Assembly: GCF_051713825.1 (NCBI RefSeq)
Contig: NZ_JBIOQR010000001.1
Coordinates: 62,001 to 126,000 of the forward strand
Origin: Enterococcus_K sp051713825
GTDB lineage: Bacteria > Bacillota > Bacilli > Lactobacillales > Enterococcaceae
Length of the DNA stretch: 64,000 nt
Reading direction: 5' to 3'
The notes under the pieces were generated by a model. The model saw only the letters and a program-made list of their open reading frames with translations, was not told the DNA's origin and did not search any database. The translations under genes and the position numbers were made by a program. Position 1 is the stretch's first letter. Every line of letters starts with the position of its first letter. Shown here in pieces: positions 32,030 through 40,811 of the stretch.

Positions 32030-32716
32030 TCAAATAAGCCAAAGTGTGAAGCAAAGTCCTAGACTTAAAAAGGGAACAAAGGGTAATTCTGTCATTTTTT
32101 TATTGATGAATACGTGAATGAAAAAATAGCCGAGTAATCCAAAAAGGCTTGAGAAAAACAACCAATAGATAAAGGATATAGAGGGTAAGAAAACGCCCCA
32201 GGAAATCAGTAGTAAATAATCTCCGTGGCCAAATTTTTCAAAGAGGAAGGGGAGGCCAAAGTAAAGAACAAGCAATGTTGCAAGTAAAAGATAATTAAAG
32301 GGTCGCCCCAAATAAAGCCAATATCCCCACAAGATGAGACTGAGGGAGTAAAAAATCTTAGGTTCGACTAAATAATAAAAAATATCTGTCAGTGAGAGTA
32401 AAAAAGCCATTGTTAGCCATATGAATAAGAAGTACGTTGTGTTGTTCCATGATTGGAAATAAAACCAAACAAATAAAAGACCATAGATCACTTCTGAAAA
32501 GAGACAGATAAGTGGAATCGGTTGATGGCAGTGTTGGCAGTGGAACTTTTTAAGAAAAATAGAGAGGATTGGGATAAGCTCCCAATAGTTTAAGGGGTGT
32601 TTACAGGCGACACATTCTGAACGAGCGAGTAAAAAAGGTTTCTTTATAGGGAGGCGCTCTGCAACCACACAGAAAAAGGAACCAAAACAACAGCCAGTAA
32701 TAAAAAAGATAATCAT
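32030..32716 (-). CDS. comC: Type IV prepilin peptidase (competence, ComC/PilD family)
   Basis: A membrane aspartic protease that cleaves and N-methylates type IV pilin-like ComG subunits of the DNA-uptake machine. The N-terminal CVACKHPL and CQHCHQPI form the CxxC...CxxC cytoplasmic zinc loop. The two catalytic aspartates are in SLTDIFYYLVEP and FGHGDYLLL (GxGD type). About seven transmembrane helices are visible. I start at the ATG at 32716 behind AAAGGAGCATTC, not the in-frame ATG at 32746. Confidence 0.9.
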   Translation of the reverse strand: MIIFFITGCCFGSFFCVVAERLPIKKPFLLARSECVACKHPLNYWELIPILSIFLKKFHCQHCHQPIPLICLFSEVIYGLLFVWFYFQSWNNTTYFLFIWLTMAFLLSLTDIFYYLVEPKIFYSLSLILWGYWLYLGRPFNYLLLATLLVLYFGLPFLFEKFGHGDYLLLISWGVFLPSISFIYWLFFSSLFGLLGYFFIHVFINKKMTELPFVPFLSLGLCFTLWLI

Positions 32717-32834
32717 AGAATGAATGCTCCTTTCAAAGGTCTTCAAAAGAAACTACGCTAACTGAAGATAATTTTTTTTAAAATAGCCAATGTTATACGC
32801 TGTATAGTCAAAAAATCTGAAATCGAAAGTTAAA

Positions 32835-32849
32835 TTAGAATAATTCTAA
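32835..32849 (+). promoter_or_regulatory. PerR-type operator upstream of dps
   Basis: TTAGAATAATTCTAA is a perfect 7-1-7 palindrome close to the PerR box consensus TTATAATNATTATAA, lying about 45 bases before a TATGAT -10 (near 32890). This suggests peroxide-responsive derepression of dps. Confidence 0.7.
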
Positions 32850-32937
32850 TCTAAAAGAGAAAATAGTGTACTTTTTTTTGATTTCATACTATGATTTTAA
32901 GTGTAAGGAAATTAATCATATATAGGAGGAGACATTT

Positions 32938-33429
32938 ATGAAATTTGAACAAACAAAAGAAGTATTGAATCAATTAGTTGCTGACTTGAGCCAATTCTCA
33001 GTAGTTATTCACCAAACACATTGGTATATGAGAGGACCAGAATTTTTAACTCTACATCCACTAATGGACGAATATATGGATGAAATCAATGAGCAACTAG
33101 ATGTTGTTTCAGAACGTCTAATCACATTAGATGGCTCGCCATATTCTACATTACAAGAGTTTGCTGACCACACTGGAATTGAAGACGAAGTGGGGAACTG
33201 GGAACGCACAATTCCTGAACGTATGGAAAAATTAGTTGAAGGGTACCGTTATTTAGCTGATTTGTACCAAAAAGGAATTGAAGCTTCTGGTGAAGAAGGC
33301 GACGATTCAACACAAGATATCTTTATTTCAAACAAAACAGATATCGAAAAGAAAATCTGGATGCTTCAAGCCAAATTAGGCAAAGCGCCTGGGATTGATG
33401 CAGATTCACGTGCGAAAAGCCGTAACTAG
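32938..33429 (+). CDS. dps: Dps-family ferritin-like DNA protection protein
   Basis: A 163-residue four-helix protein that stores iron using peroxide and protects DNA. The inter-subunit ferroxidase ligands are visible in FSVVIHQTHWYMRG and LHPLMDEYMDEINEQLD. ATG behind ATAGGAGGAGACATTT, a very strong site. A PerR-type box upstream predicts induction by peroxide. It is monocistronic, with a long hairpin terminator after it. Confidence 0.93.
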   Translation: MKFEQTKEVLNQLVADLSQFSVVIHQTHWYMRGPEFLTLHPLMDEYMDEINEQLDVVSERLITLDGSPYSTLQEFADHTGIEDEVGNWERTIPERMEKLVEGYRYLADLYQKGIEASGEEGDDSTQDIFISNKTDIEKKIWMLQAKLGKAPGIDADSRAKSRN

Positions 33430-33440
33430 TTATAGCTGAC

Positions 33441-33490
33441 AAAAAAGTCGCCTCCAAAAGTCTACAATAGACTCTTTGGGGCGACTTTTT
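33441..33490 (+). terminator. dps terminator (copy A of a repeated terminator)
   Basis: AAGTCGCC...GGCGACTT with an inner AGTCTA/TAGACT stem gives a long two-part hairpin followed by TTTTT. An almost identical element occurs at 35955-36002. The ISL3 copy has inserted 5 bases after its T-run. Confidence 0.85.
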
Positions 33491-33495
33491 ATTTT

Positions 33496-35024
33496 GGCAC
33501 TTTGTCAAATGGTGTTGTTTTAAAAATAAGTCACAGAATTGAGAACACTTTTGGTGTTCTCTTTTTGTTTTTTAAATGAGTTCACAGAGACCTTGTTGGA
33601 CTAGAATCCGCAGGCGTAGATGGCGAAATGTTCGGAATCCAAAGGCAATACGTTTGATTACTTTGATTAGGTTGTTTTTTCCTTCTAGTTTCCCGTTAGA
33701 ATAGCTGTACATCAAGGCATTACAAATGGCTTTTCGATGCTTTCGCAGGTATAGAATGGCTTTCTTGAATCCTTTATTCAATTGCGCAGGAAGTTGGTCG
33801 ATACAAGTAAAGAAGCCCTCATAATCCTTAGTTTCAAAGGTTTCTAAGAGTTCTTGATAAATTTCATAGCTTTCTCTGAGGTCAGAATCCACGGTTAGGA
33901 GATGGTCCAAAACCTCTGATTCTGTTACATATCTCTTTTGAAAGAGGGGAAACTGCTTGAGCGCACTGTAGTTGATATTTTTATGTTTCTTTAAAAGAGT
34001 CCGCCAATATTTTTTTAACTTGCGATAGTCCTTTTGGGCAAGGGCATCACTTTTTTTTAGTTGATTCATTGTTTGAATTCGTTGTTTATTAAAAGCTCTA
34101 CTCAGTTGTTGAATCACATGAAATCGATCAATCGAAATTTTGGCGTAAGGAAATACATCTTTTACAAAGCTACTATAAGAAGCATTCATGTCCATGACAA
34201 TATGGGTGACTTTCTTTCGTGCCTTTAGCGTAAAACGCTGAAAATACGCACGTAGCTTGAAGTTTCTTCGGTCGCTTAAAATGTCAAAAATTTGTCCTGT
34301 ATCTGCGTCACTGACAATAAAACACATGGCTCCTTCACAATCTTTCGTTCCTTTAAACTCGTCAATCAATAAATGAGCTGGCAAGTAATGAGGGTTAAAA
34401 CGGGGTTCTCTATGAAAAGAGTCTAGAACTCGTTCAACCGTTTTAAAAGAGACAAAATAGCGTTCGCCAATATCTTTCATTGAAATTTTCCGCTTCAAAT
34501 CAATGGCAATAGCGAATTTCAATGGGTTCGAAATGTAACAATTTTCCTGAACATAGGTCGTCTGGGCAGAAAAAGTGGCGGTACATTGTTTACAACGGAA
34601 GCGCTGCTTAAATAACCGTAAGTAGGTAGGAACCTCTTGATACGGAATGAGCTGAATAAGACTCTCATAATACGCATGACGAATAATACAGTGTCCTTCA
34701 TTGACAGAGCCGCAAGCAGGGCAACAAGAAGGTGTATAAGTAAGTACACCGGTAAAGACGTTGGATAGCTTGCCGGAGATCGTTTCTTTAGATAAGGGGT
34801 CCTCTACAAAGTAAAGGTTTGGATCTTTTATATTTAATAATTTTTTTATCAATTCACTTGTCTTTTCCTGTTTTTTTCTGTTAATCTTAGTTATAGGCAT
34901 TTGGTTTCTCCTTCTATATTTTGTTTAGGCGACTTAATTATAGAGGAACCAAATGCTTTTTGTTATAAAAAAATTTGGAGTTCCTACTCATTTTTTGAGT
35001 AACAACACCAAATATTATAGAGCC
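33496..35024 (-). mobile_element. ISL3-family insertion sequence, copy 1 (1529 bp)
   Basis: Ends are GGCACTTTGTCAAATGGTGT (left) and the complement of GGCTCTATAATATTTGGTGT (right), imperfect inverted repeats. The flanking 8-bp duplication TTTATTTT (33488-33495 and 35025-35032) fits the ISL3 target size. It encodes one intact transposase, which with its flanks appears identical to copy 2 on the opposite strand, indicating recent movement. Confidence 0.93.
33572..34900 (-). CDS. ISL3-family transposase, copy 1
   Basis: A 442-residue DDE transposase. The N-terminal zinc ribbon is seen in CCPACGSVNEGHC and FRCKQCTATF, followed by a helix-turn-helix (ISMKDIGERYFVSFKTVERV). The DDE core is at HLLIDEFKG, HIVMDMNASY and YSNGKLEGKNNLIKVIKR. 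The protein is identical to copy 2 at 36129-37457 and appears intact and active. Confidence 0.95.
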   Translation of the reverse strand: MPITKINRKKQEKTSELIKKLLNIKDPNLYFVEDPLSKETISGKLSNVFTGVLTYTPSCCPACGSVNEGHCIIRHAYYESLIQLIPYQEVPTYLRLFKQRFRCKQCTATFSAQTTYVQENCYISNPLKFAIAIDLKRKISMKDIGERYFVSFKTVERVLDSFHREPRFNPHYLPAHLLIDEFKGTKDCEGAMCFIVSDADTGQIFDILSDRRNFKLRAYFQRFTLKARKKVTHIVMDMNASYSSFVKDVFPYAKISIDRFHVIQQLSRAFNKQRIQTMNQLKKSDALAQKDYRKLKKYWRTLLKKHKNINYSALKQFPLFQKRYVTESEVLDHLLTVDSDLRESYEIYQELLETFETKDYEGFFTCIDQLPAQLNKGFKKAILYLRKHRKAICNALMYSYSNGKLEGKNNLIKVIKRIAFGFRTFRHLRLRILVQQGLCELI

Positions 35025-35225
35025 TTTATTTTTGAGATATAAAAATGCTAATGACTTCAAATGGTTCAAGGCATGATAGAGATTAAAGCAAAAAAATATA
35101 TACTCTGTGTATCAAAGCTAATGTGTTAGTAAGAAGGATGGATACGTCAATGAATGTTACGCCCCACTGTATCGAACTGAAAAATTTTTGTAACTAATGA
35201 CGATAAAGGTTCATCTAAAATTAAA

Positions 35226-35254
35226 TTGATTGTTTTGTAAAATCGAGTTATACT
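35226..35254 (+). promoter_or_regulatory. mazEF promoter
   Basis: TTGATT at 35226-35231 and TATACT at 35249-35254 are separated by exactly 17 bases and lie about 35 bases before the antitoxin start. The region from the ISL3 end at 35024 to here shows no gene. Confidence 0.7.
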
Positions 35255-35287
35255 TAGTTTGACAATGTGGAAAGAGGAGTGGGAGCT

Positions 35288-35521
35288 ATGGAAACGATTG
35301 CTAGAAAAATGGGGAATTCTGTAGGGGCAATTTTCCCTAAAGATATATCGCCTGAAGTAGGAGAGACCTTTACCATTTTGAAGGTTGGAGATACGTATGT
35401 ATTAAAACCAAAAAAAGAAGATATTTTTAAAAATGAAGAGAACTGGAAAGGGTTCAGAAGTTCAATTTCTTCTGAGGATGTTGAATGGGATTCAATGATG
35501 CGAGAAGGAAAGGAAAATTAG
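35288..35521 (+). CDS. mazE: MazE-like antitoxin
   Basis: A 77-residue AbrB/MazE-type protein. The swapped-hairpin DNA-binding domain is at METIARKMGNSVGAIFPKDI; the acidic C-terminus (SSEDVEWDSMMREGKEN) should wrap the toxin. I start at the ATG at 35288; the in-frame start at 35267 would add seven residues before the AbrB core. The toxin gene begins one base after its stop. Confidence 0.82.
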   Translation: METIARKMGNSVGAIFPKDISPEVGETFTILKVGDTYVLKPKKEDIFKNEENWKGFRSSISSEDVEWDSMMREGKEN

Positions 35522-35522
35522 T

Positions 35523-35849
35523 ATGTATTTTCCAAAACAAAAAGATATTATCTGGATGGATTTTGATCCATCAAGGGGAAAAGAAATTCGAAAAAGAAGA
35601 CCTGCATTAGTTGTTAGTAAGACTGAATTTAATGAGCATACAGGTTTTTGTCTAGTTTGTCCAATTACTTCTACCAAGAGAGAATTTGCAACATACATTG
35701 AGATAAAAGATCCCCAAGAGATTAGGGGAGAGGTAGTCACACATCAGTTACGATCTATTGATTACATGACTAGAAATGTAGAAAAAATTGAGCAATGTGA
35801 TTTATTGACTTGGATTGATATTGTTGAAGTTTTAAATATGTTTATTTAA
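35523..35849 (+). CDS. mazF: MazF/PemK-like mRNA interferase toxin
   Basis: A 108-residue SH3-barrel RNase. QKDIIWMDFDPSRGKEIRKR carries the conserved first strand and loop with the catalytic Arg, RPALVVSK follows, and VCPITSTKREFATYIEI provides the catalytic Ser/Thr; VTHQLRSIDY is the last conserved block. It is translationally coupled to mazE. The pair lies between two inverted ISL3 copies. Confidence 0.9.
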   Translation: MYFPKQKDIIWMDFDPSRGKEIRKRRPALVVSKTEFNEHTGFCLVCPITSTKREFATYIEIKDPQEIRGEVVTHQLRSIDYMTRNVEKIEQCDLLTWIDIVEVLNMFI

Positions 35850-35954
35850 ATGCAGTATGTAAAGACGCTAGTCTATCGTTAATCACAAAAATTAAGCTAC
35901 TCTTTTCTAAAGTAGCAACATACGATAAGACAACAGGTTACGTGAATATAAACG

Positions 35955-36002
35955 AAAAGCCGCCTCCAAAAGTCTACAATAGACTCTTTGGGGCGACTTT
36001 TT
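35955..36002 (+). terminator. Second copy of the dps-type terminator (copy B)
   Basis: The same long hairpin as at 33441-33490 (AAAAGCCGCC...GGGGCGACTTTTT, with the inner AGTCTA/TAGACT stem), with small changes in the outer arm. It lies about 105 bases after mazF, and ISL3 copy 2 has inserted in its T-run. Confidence 0.8.
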
Positions 36003-36004
36003 AT

Positions 36005-37533
36005 GGCTCTATAATATTTGGTGTTGTTACTCAAAAAATGAGTAGGAACTCCAAATTTTTTTATAACAAAAAGCATTTGGTTCCTCTATAATTAAGTCGC
36101 CTAAACAAAATATAGAAGGAGAAACCAAATGCCTATAACTAAGATTAACAGAAAAAAACAGGAAAAGACAAGTGAATTGATAAAAAAATTATTAAATATA
36201 AAAGATCCAAACCTTTACTTTGTAGAGGACCCCTTATCTAAAGAAACGATCTCCGGCAAGCTATCCAACGTCTTTACCGGTGTACTTACTTATACACCTT
36301 CTTGTTGCCCTGCTTGCGGCTCTGTCAATGAAGGACACTGTATTATTCGTCATGCGTATTATGAGAGTCTTATTCAGCTCATTCCGTATCAAGAGGTTCC
36401 TACCTACTTACGGTTATTTAAGCAGCGCTTCCGTTGTAAACAATGTACCGCCACTTTTTCTGCCCAGACGACCTATGTTCAGGAAAATTGTTACATTTCG
36501 AACCCATTGAAATTCGCTATTGCCATTGATTTGAAGCGGAAAATTTCAATGAAAGATATTGGCGAACGCTATTTTGTCTCTTTTAAAACGGTTGAACGAG
36601 TTCTAGACTCTTTTCATAGAGAACCCCGTTTTAACCCTCATTACTTGCCAGCTCATTTATTGATTGACGAGTTTAAAGGAACGAAAGATTGTGAAGGAGC
36701 CATGTGTTTTATTGTCAGTGACGCAGATACAGGACAAATTTTTGACATTTTAAGCGACCGAAGAAACTTCAAGCTACGTGCGTATTTTCAGCGTTTTACG
36801 CTAAAGGCACGAAAGAAAGTCACCCATATTGTCATGGACATGAATGCTTCTTATAGTAGCTTTGTAAAAGATGTATTTCCTTACGCCAAAATTTCGATTG
36901 ATCGATTTCATGTGATTCAACAACTGAGTAGAGCTTTTAATAAACAACGAATTCAAACAATGAATCAACTAAAAAAAAGTGATGCCCTTGCCCAAAAGGA
37001 CTATCGCAAGTTAAAAAAATATTGGCGGACTCTTTTAAAGAAACATAAAAATATCAACTACAGTGCGCTCAAGCAGTTTCCCCTCTTTCAAAAGAGATAT
37101 GTAACAGAATCAGAGGTTTTGGACCATCTCCTAACCGTGGATTCTGACCTCAGAGAAAGCTATGAAATTTATCAAGAACTCTTAGAAACCTTTGAAACTA
37201 AGGATTATGAGGGCTTCTTTACTTGTATCGACCAACTTCCTGCGCAATTGAATAAAGGATTCAAGAAAGCCATTCTCTACCTGCGAAAGCATCGAAAAGC
37301 CATTTGTAATGCCTTGATGTACAGCTATTCTAACGGGAAACTAGAAGGAAAAAACAACCTAATCAAAGTAATCAAACGTATTGCCTTTGGATTCCGAACA
37401 TTTCGCCATCTACGCCTGCGGATTCTAGTCCAACAAGGTCTCTGTGAACTCATTTAAAAAACAAAAAGAGAACACCAAAAGTGTTCTCAATTCTGTGACT
37501 TATTTTTAAAACAACACCATTTGACAAAGTGCC
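36005..37533 (+). mobile_element. ISL3-family insertion sequence, copy 2 (1529 bp)
   Basis: The same length and ends as copy 1 but on the opposite strand: starts GGCTCTATAATATTTGGTGT and ends with the complement of GGCACTTTGTCAAATGGTGT. Flanked by CTTTTTAT (35997-36004 and 37534-37541), a separate 8-bp target duplication. The right end lies 12 bases from the argH stop. Confidence 0.93.
36129..37457 (+). CDS. ISL3-family transposase, copy 2
   Basis: Identical at protein level to the 33572-34900 transposase, with the same zinc ribbon, helix-turn-helix and DDE residues. ATG behind AGAAGGAGAAACCAA. Full identity implies a very recent duplication or ongoing gene conversion. Confidence 0.95.
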   Translation: MPITKINRKKQEKTSELIKKLLNIKDPNLYFVEDPLSKETISGKLSNVFTGVLTYTPSCCPACGSVNEGHCIIRHAYYESLIQLIPYQEVPTYLRLFKQRFRCKQCTATFSAQTTYVQENCYISNPLKFAIAIDLKRKISMKDIGERYFVSFKTVERVLDSFHREPRFNPHYLPAHLLIDEFKGTKDCEGAMCFIVSDADTGQIFDILSDRRNFKLRAYFQRFTLKARKKVTHIVMDMNASYSSFVKDVFPYAKISIDRFHVIQQLSRAFNKQRIQTMNQLKKSDALAQKDYRKLKKYWRTLLKKHKNINYSALKQFPLFQKRYVTESEVLDHLLTVDSDLRESYEIYQELLETFETKDYEGFFTCIDQLPAQLNKGFKKAILYLRKHRKAICNALMYSYSNGKLEGKNNLIKVIKRIAFGFRTFRHLRLRILVQQGLCELI

Positions 37534-37545
37534 CTTTTTATTTGA

Positions 37546-38916
37546 TTAAAACGATTGTTTAGCGCGGGCGATGGCATTTTTTACTTGGTCAAATCCTGTA
37601 CCACCGAAGGAATGCCGTCTTTGAATGGCTGTTTTTGAAGCGAGAGTGGTGTAGATGTCTTCCTCTATTAACGGGCTGATGGCTTGATAGTCGGCGAAAG
37701 GTACTTCTTGCAGATAAATACCTTTTTGAGTGCAACTGAGTACCAATTTTCCAACAATTTCATGTGCCTGTCTGAAAGGAATACCTTTTGTAGCTAAATA
37801 ATCGGCTAGCTCAGTGGCATTTGAAAAATCCTTTTCGGTCGACTCTTCCATTCGTTGCGTATTTAACTTCATTGTCTCAATCATTCCTGCCATGATGTCT
37901 AGGCTTGTCAGAATCGTATGAGCGGTGTCAAACATGCCCTCCTTGTCCTCTTGAAGGTCTTTATTGTAGGCAAGCGGTAAACCTTTCATGACCGTCAGAA
38001 GGCCAAATAAATTCCCGTACACGCGTCCTGTTTTTCCACGAATTAATTCAGCCATATCAGGATTTTTCTTTTGTGGCATAATCGAGCTACCTGTAGAAAA
38101 AGTATCGGTCAATTCGATAAACTGAAACTCATGGCTGCACCATAAAATAAGCTCCTCGCAAAAACGAGAAAGATGCATCATTAAGATGGAAGAGTGACTT
38201 AAAAATTCTAAAATGAAATCCCGATCACTCACTCCGTCCAAACTATTTTCATAGACAGACGCAAAATCGAGCTCGTCTGCTACGAATTGACGATCAATTG
38301 GAAAGGTTGTTCCTGCCAGAGCTGCACTTCCTAGAGGCGAGATGTCGACTCGTTTGAGACTTTCCATAAACCGTTCCTGATCCCTTGTCAGCATGCCGTA
38401 ATAAGCCATCATATGGTGACCAAATGAAATTGGCTGAGCATGTTGTAAGTGAGTGTAGCCTGGCATAATGGTTTCAATATTTTCTTCTGCTTTATGGACC
38501 AACACTTGGCGGAATAAGGTAATCTTTTCAACAACCTCTTGAATGATTTCTTTTAAATAAAGATGCATATCTGTGGCCACTTGATCGTTTCGGCTACGTG
38601 CAGTATGCAGTTTCCCAGCCACAGGACCAATTTCTTCATGCAAGTATTTCTCGATATTCAAATGAACGTCCTCATTTTCAATAGCAAAAGTTAGTTTGCC
38701 CTCTGCCAGTTTTTTCTCCACGGCCTTCAAACCAGCAATGATTTGTTCTCCTTCATCTTCTGTGATAATGCCTGTTCTTGCTAACATTTTAACGTGCGCT
38801 AGACTGCCCGTAATATCTTGCTTTGCTAGTTTTTGGTCAAAAGGAATTGATGCTCCGAAAGCATCAATCCATGCTTCGTTTTTCCCATCAAAACGACCAC
38901 CCCAAAGTTTTGCCAT
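37546..38916 (-). CDS. argH: Argininosuccinate lyase
   Basis: Splits argininosuccinate into arginine and fumarate, the last step of arginine synthesis. The 456-residue protein shows the superfamily signature GSSIMPQKKNPDMAELIRGK with the catalytic serine loop. HTARSRNDQVATDMHL and TPGYTHLQHAQPISFGHH-like active-site blocks are also present (here MPGYTHLQHAQP). Start ATG at 38916 behind TGAGGTGAAGAAACG. It is downstream of argG on the same strand, separated by a structured leader with a terminator. Confidence 0.97.
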   Translation of the reverse strand: MAKLWGGRFDGKNEAWIDAFGASIPFDQKLAKQDITGSLAHVKMLARTGIITEDEGEQIIAGLKAVEKKLAEGKLTFAIENEDVHLNIEKYLHEEIGPVAGKLHTARSRNDQVATDMHLYLKEIIQEVVEKITLFRQVLVHKAEENIETIMPGYTHLQHAQPISFGHHMMAYYGMLTRDQERFMESLKRVDISPLGSAALAGTTFPIDRQFVADELDFASVYENSLDGVSDRDFILEFLSHSSILMMHLSRFCEELILWCSHEFQFIELTDTFSTGSSIMPQKKNPDMAELIRGKTGRVYGNLFGLLTVMKGLPLAYNKDLQEDKEGMFDTAHTILTSLDIMAGMIETMKLNTQRMEESTEKDFSNATELADYLATKGIPFRQAHEIVGKLVLSCTQKGIYLQEVPFADYQAISPLIEEDIYTTLASKTAIQRRHSFGGTGFDQVKNAIARAKQSF

Positions 38917-38944
38917 CGTTTCTTCACCTCATATTTTATTATTT

Positions 38945-38986
38945 AAAAAAGAAAGAGACGGACGTTTGGTACACAGTCCAGTCTCT
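38945..38986 (-). terminator. Terminator/attenuator immediately before argH
   Basis: Read leftward, AGAGAC(t)GGAC pairs with GTCCGTCTCT and runs into TTTCTTTTTT, only about 28 bases before the argH start, with no promoter between. It must be read through for argH expression, so it is likely regulated. Confidence 0.7.
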
Positions 38987-38989
38987 AAG

Positions 38990-39217
38990 TCTGAGTATTT
39001 CCATACGAATTTATAGACTCCTACCAAATCTATAAGGGGGAGAGCAGACTGCAGGTAACAGTTAATTTTTTCCCGAAAAATCTGTACTCGCCTTTTTTCA
39101 AAGTGCAGCTGCTATATTATTGAAGATTGCTGGACTCTTTATTTTCTCTCGCAAGAGGAAAAGAGACTCACCAATGAGCAATTAGAATTCGTTTCTAACG
39201 CTAGGTTTGACTACCAA
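38990..39217 (-). promoter_or_regulatory. argG-argH intergenic leader with alternative pairing
   Basis: About 230 bases without a gene. Read leftward it contains a long hairpin (39168-39132, GAGTCTCTTTTCCTCTT and its complement). Its AGTCTCT strand (39168-39162) is also complementary to the AGAGACT at the start of the downstream terminator. This could act as an antiterminator. No T-box or other riboswitch core that I know is present. Confidence 0.4.
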
Positions 39218-40432
39218 TTAGTCAGTTGCTTGATCATTTGCCACTTTTGTTTGGACTTCTGCATGAACTTTTGATGGAAGCCCCCAAAGTTTGATGAAAC
39301 CAACTGCTGCGTCTTGATCAAAGGTATCCGCAGAAGTATAGGTCGCTAACTGTTCATTGTACAAACTATTCTCTGATTTACGTCCTTCGACAATGGCGTT
39401 TCCTTTAAATAATTTCACACGAATGACCCCGTTAACGTAGACCTGTGTTGATTTTAAGAAGGAAATTAGCGCATCGGTTAAAGGATTGAACCAAAGTCCA
39501 TCATAAATGATTTGGCTTAACTGATTTTCGATAGTTGGTTTAAAATGAGCTAACTCACGCACAAAGGTTAAATCTTCGAGTTCTTTATGAGCGTTCATCA
39601 AAACGACTGCACCTGGGCACTCATAGACTTCTCGAGATTTGATACCTACTAAACGATTTTCCACGTGGTCAATTCGACCAATCCCATGTTTACCGGCCGT
39701 TACATTTAAAGAAAGAATTAATTCGGATAAAAGCATTTTTTCGCCGTTTAATGCAACAGGGACGCCGTTTTCAAAAGTAATCTCAACGATGTCCGGTGTA
39801 TCAGGTGTCTCCTCTAGCTCGGCAGTTAGGGCATAGGCTCCTTTAGGCGGTGTCGCCCAAGGATCTTCTAAAATCCCACATTCGCAGGCACGTCCCCAAA
39901 GGTTTTGGTCAATTGAATAAGGATTGTCTAAGTCAGCTGGAATAGGCACACCTTTTTCTTGAGCATAGTTAATTTCTTCTTCTCGCGACCATTTCCATTC
40001 ACGAACAGGCGCGATGACCTTTAACTCAGGTGCTAAAGCGCTAATCGCTACTTCAAAACGAACCTGATCATTGCCTTTTCCCGTACAGCCGTGAGCAATG
40101 GTTGTTGCGCCCATTTCATGCGCTAATTCCACTAATTTTTTCGCAATTAATGGACGAGATAGAGCGGAAACTAACGGGTAAGACTGCTCGTAAAACGTAT
40201 GTCCTTGTAAGGCAATTAAGGCAAATTCTTGAGCAAATTCTTCCTTAGCATCAATTGCATAAGAAGCTGAGGCGCCAACCTGTAGGGCTTTTTCTTTAAT
40301 AAACGTCATATCCTTTTTCTCACCAACGTCTAAACAGCAAGCAATCACATCATATCCTTCATCAACTAACCACTTGACGGCAACGGAGGTATCGAGTCCT
40401 CCAGAGTAAGCCAAAATAACTTTTTCCTTCAT
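39218..40432 (-). CDS. argG: Argininosuccinate synthase
   Basis: Joins citrulline and aspartate with ATP. The 404-residue protein begins MKEKVILAYSGGLDTSVAVK, with the PP-loop SGGLDTS. HGCTGKGNDQVRFE and NLWGRACECGILEDPW, the citrulline/aspartate-binding blocks, follow. ATG behind GGGGAGAATTAA (leftward). It is the first gene of an argGH unit and intact. Confidence 0.97.
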   Translation of the reverse strand: MKEKVILAYSGGLDTSVAVKWLVDEGYDVIACCLDVGEKKDMTFIKEKALQVGASASYAIDAKEEFAQEFALIALQGHTFYEQSYPLVSALSRPLIAKKLVELAHEMGATTIAHGCTGKGNDQVRFEVAISALAPELKVIAPVREWKWSREEEINYAQEKGVPIPADLDNPYSIDQNLWGRACECGILEDPWATPPKGAYALTAELEETPDTPDIVEITFENGVPVALNGEKMLLSELILSLNVTAGKHGIGRIDHVENRLVGIKSREVYECPGAVVLMNAHKELEDLTFVRELAHFKPTIENQLSQIIYDGLWFNPLTDALISFLKSTQVYVNGVIRVKLFKGNAIVEGRKSENSLYNEQLATYTSADTFDQDAAVGFIKLWGLPSKVHAEVQTKVANDQATD

Positions 40433-40487
40433 TTAATTCTCCCCTTAAAAAATTATTTATTTATTTTCAAAAAAAATTTATGGACTA

Positions 40488-40516
40488 ATCATAGCACCAT
40501 TAAAAAGAAAAGACAA
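40488..40516 (-). promoter_or_regulatory. argG promoter
   Basis: Read leftward, TTGTCT (40516-40511) and TATGAT (40493-40488) are spaced by 17 bases. The next 60 bases upstream are very AT-rich with weak dyads (AATATGCAATATT-like, near 40533) that could be ArgR sites, though no clear ARG box consensus is visible. The rest of 40433-40640 holds no gene. Confidence 0.6.
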
Positions 40517-40640
40517 CAGTTTTTATTAATAAATATGCAATATTTTTCTATTTAAGAATATTGTATACAGTAAAAAAGGGATATTACCGTATTTTATACA
40601 TAATTTTTGAATAAAAATAATTTAGTGTTGAGTGGTATCT

Positions 40641-40811
40641 GTTGAAAAAAGAGTTTCTAAAATGGAAATATTTTCCGAAAGGCAGTGAAAACGCATTGAC
40701 AGAAGGCTTTTTAGAAGGTAATATGTTAAATGGTATTGTTTGCCCCACAAAGAGCCCCGGAAACTCGAAGTGTATGTCAAACATCAGAAACTTAAATTGG
40801 AGGAAAATATT
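40641..40811 (+). promoter_or_regulatory. Leader region of rplM-rpsI
   Basis: About 170 bases upstream of rplM without a convincing gene. An in-frame extension from a TTG at 40740 exists but has no ribosome-binding site. Low-GC Gram-positives often carry an autoregulatory L13 leader here; I cannot confirm its fold by eye. Confidence 0.35.

Noticed and set aside
33496..37533. Composite transposon made of two ISL3 copies carrying mazEF
   Set aside because: Each copy has its own 8-bp target duplication and the outer flanks do not match each other, so the two insertions were independent.
38945..39217. T-box riboswitch before argH
   Set aside because: The conserved T-box sequence and the specifier-loop features are absent.
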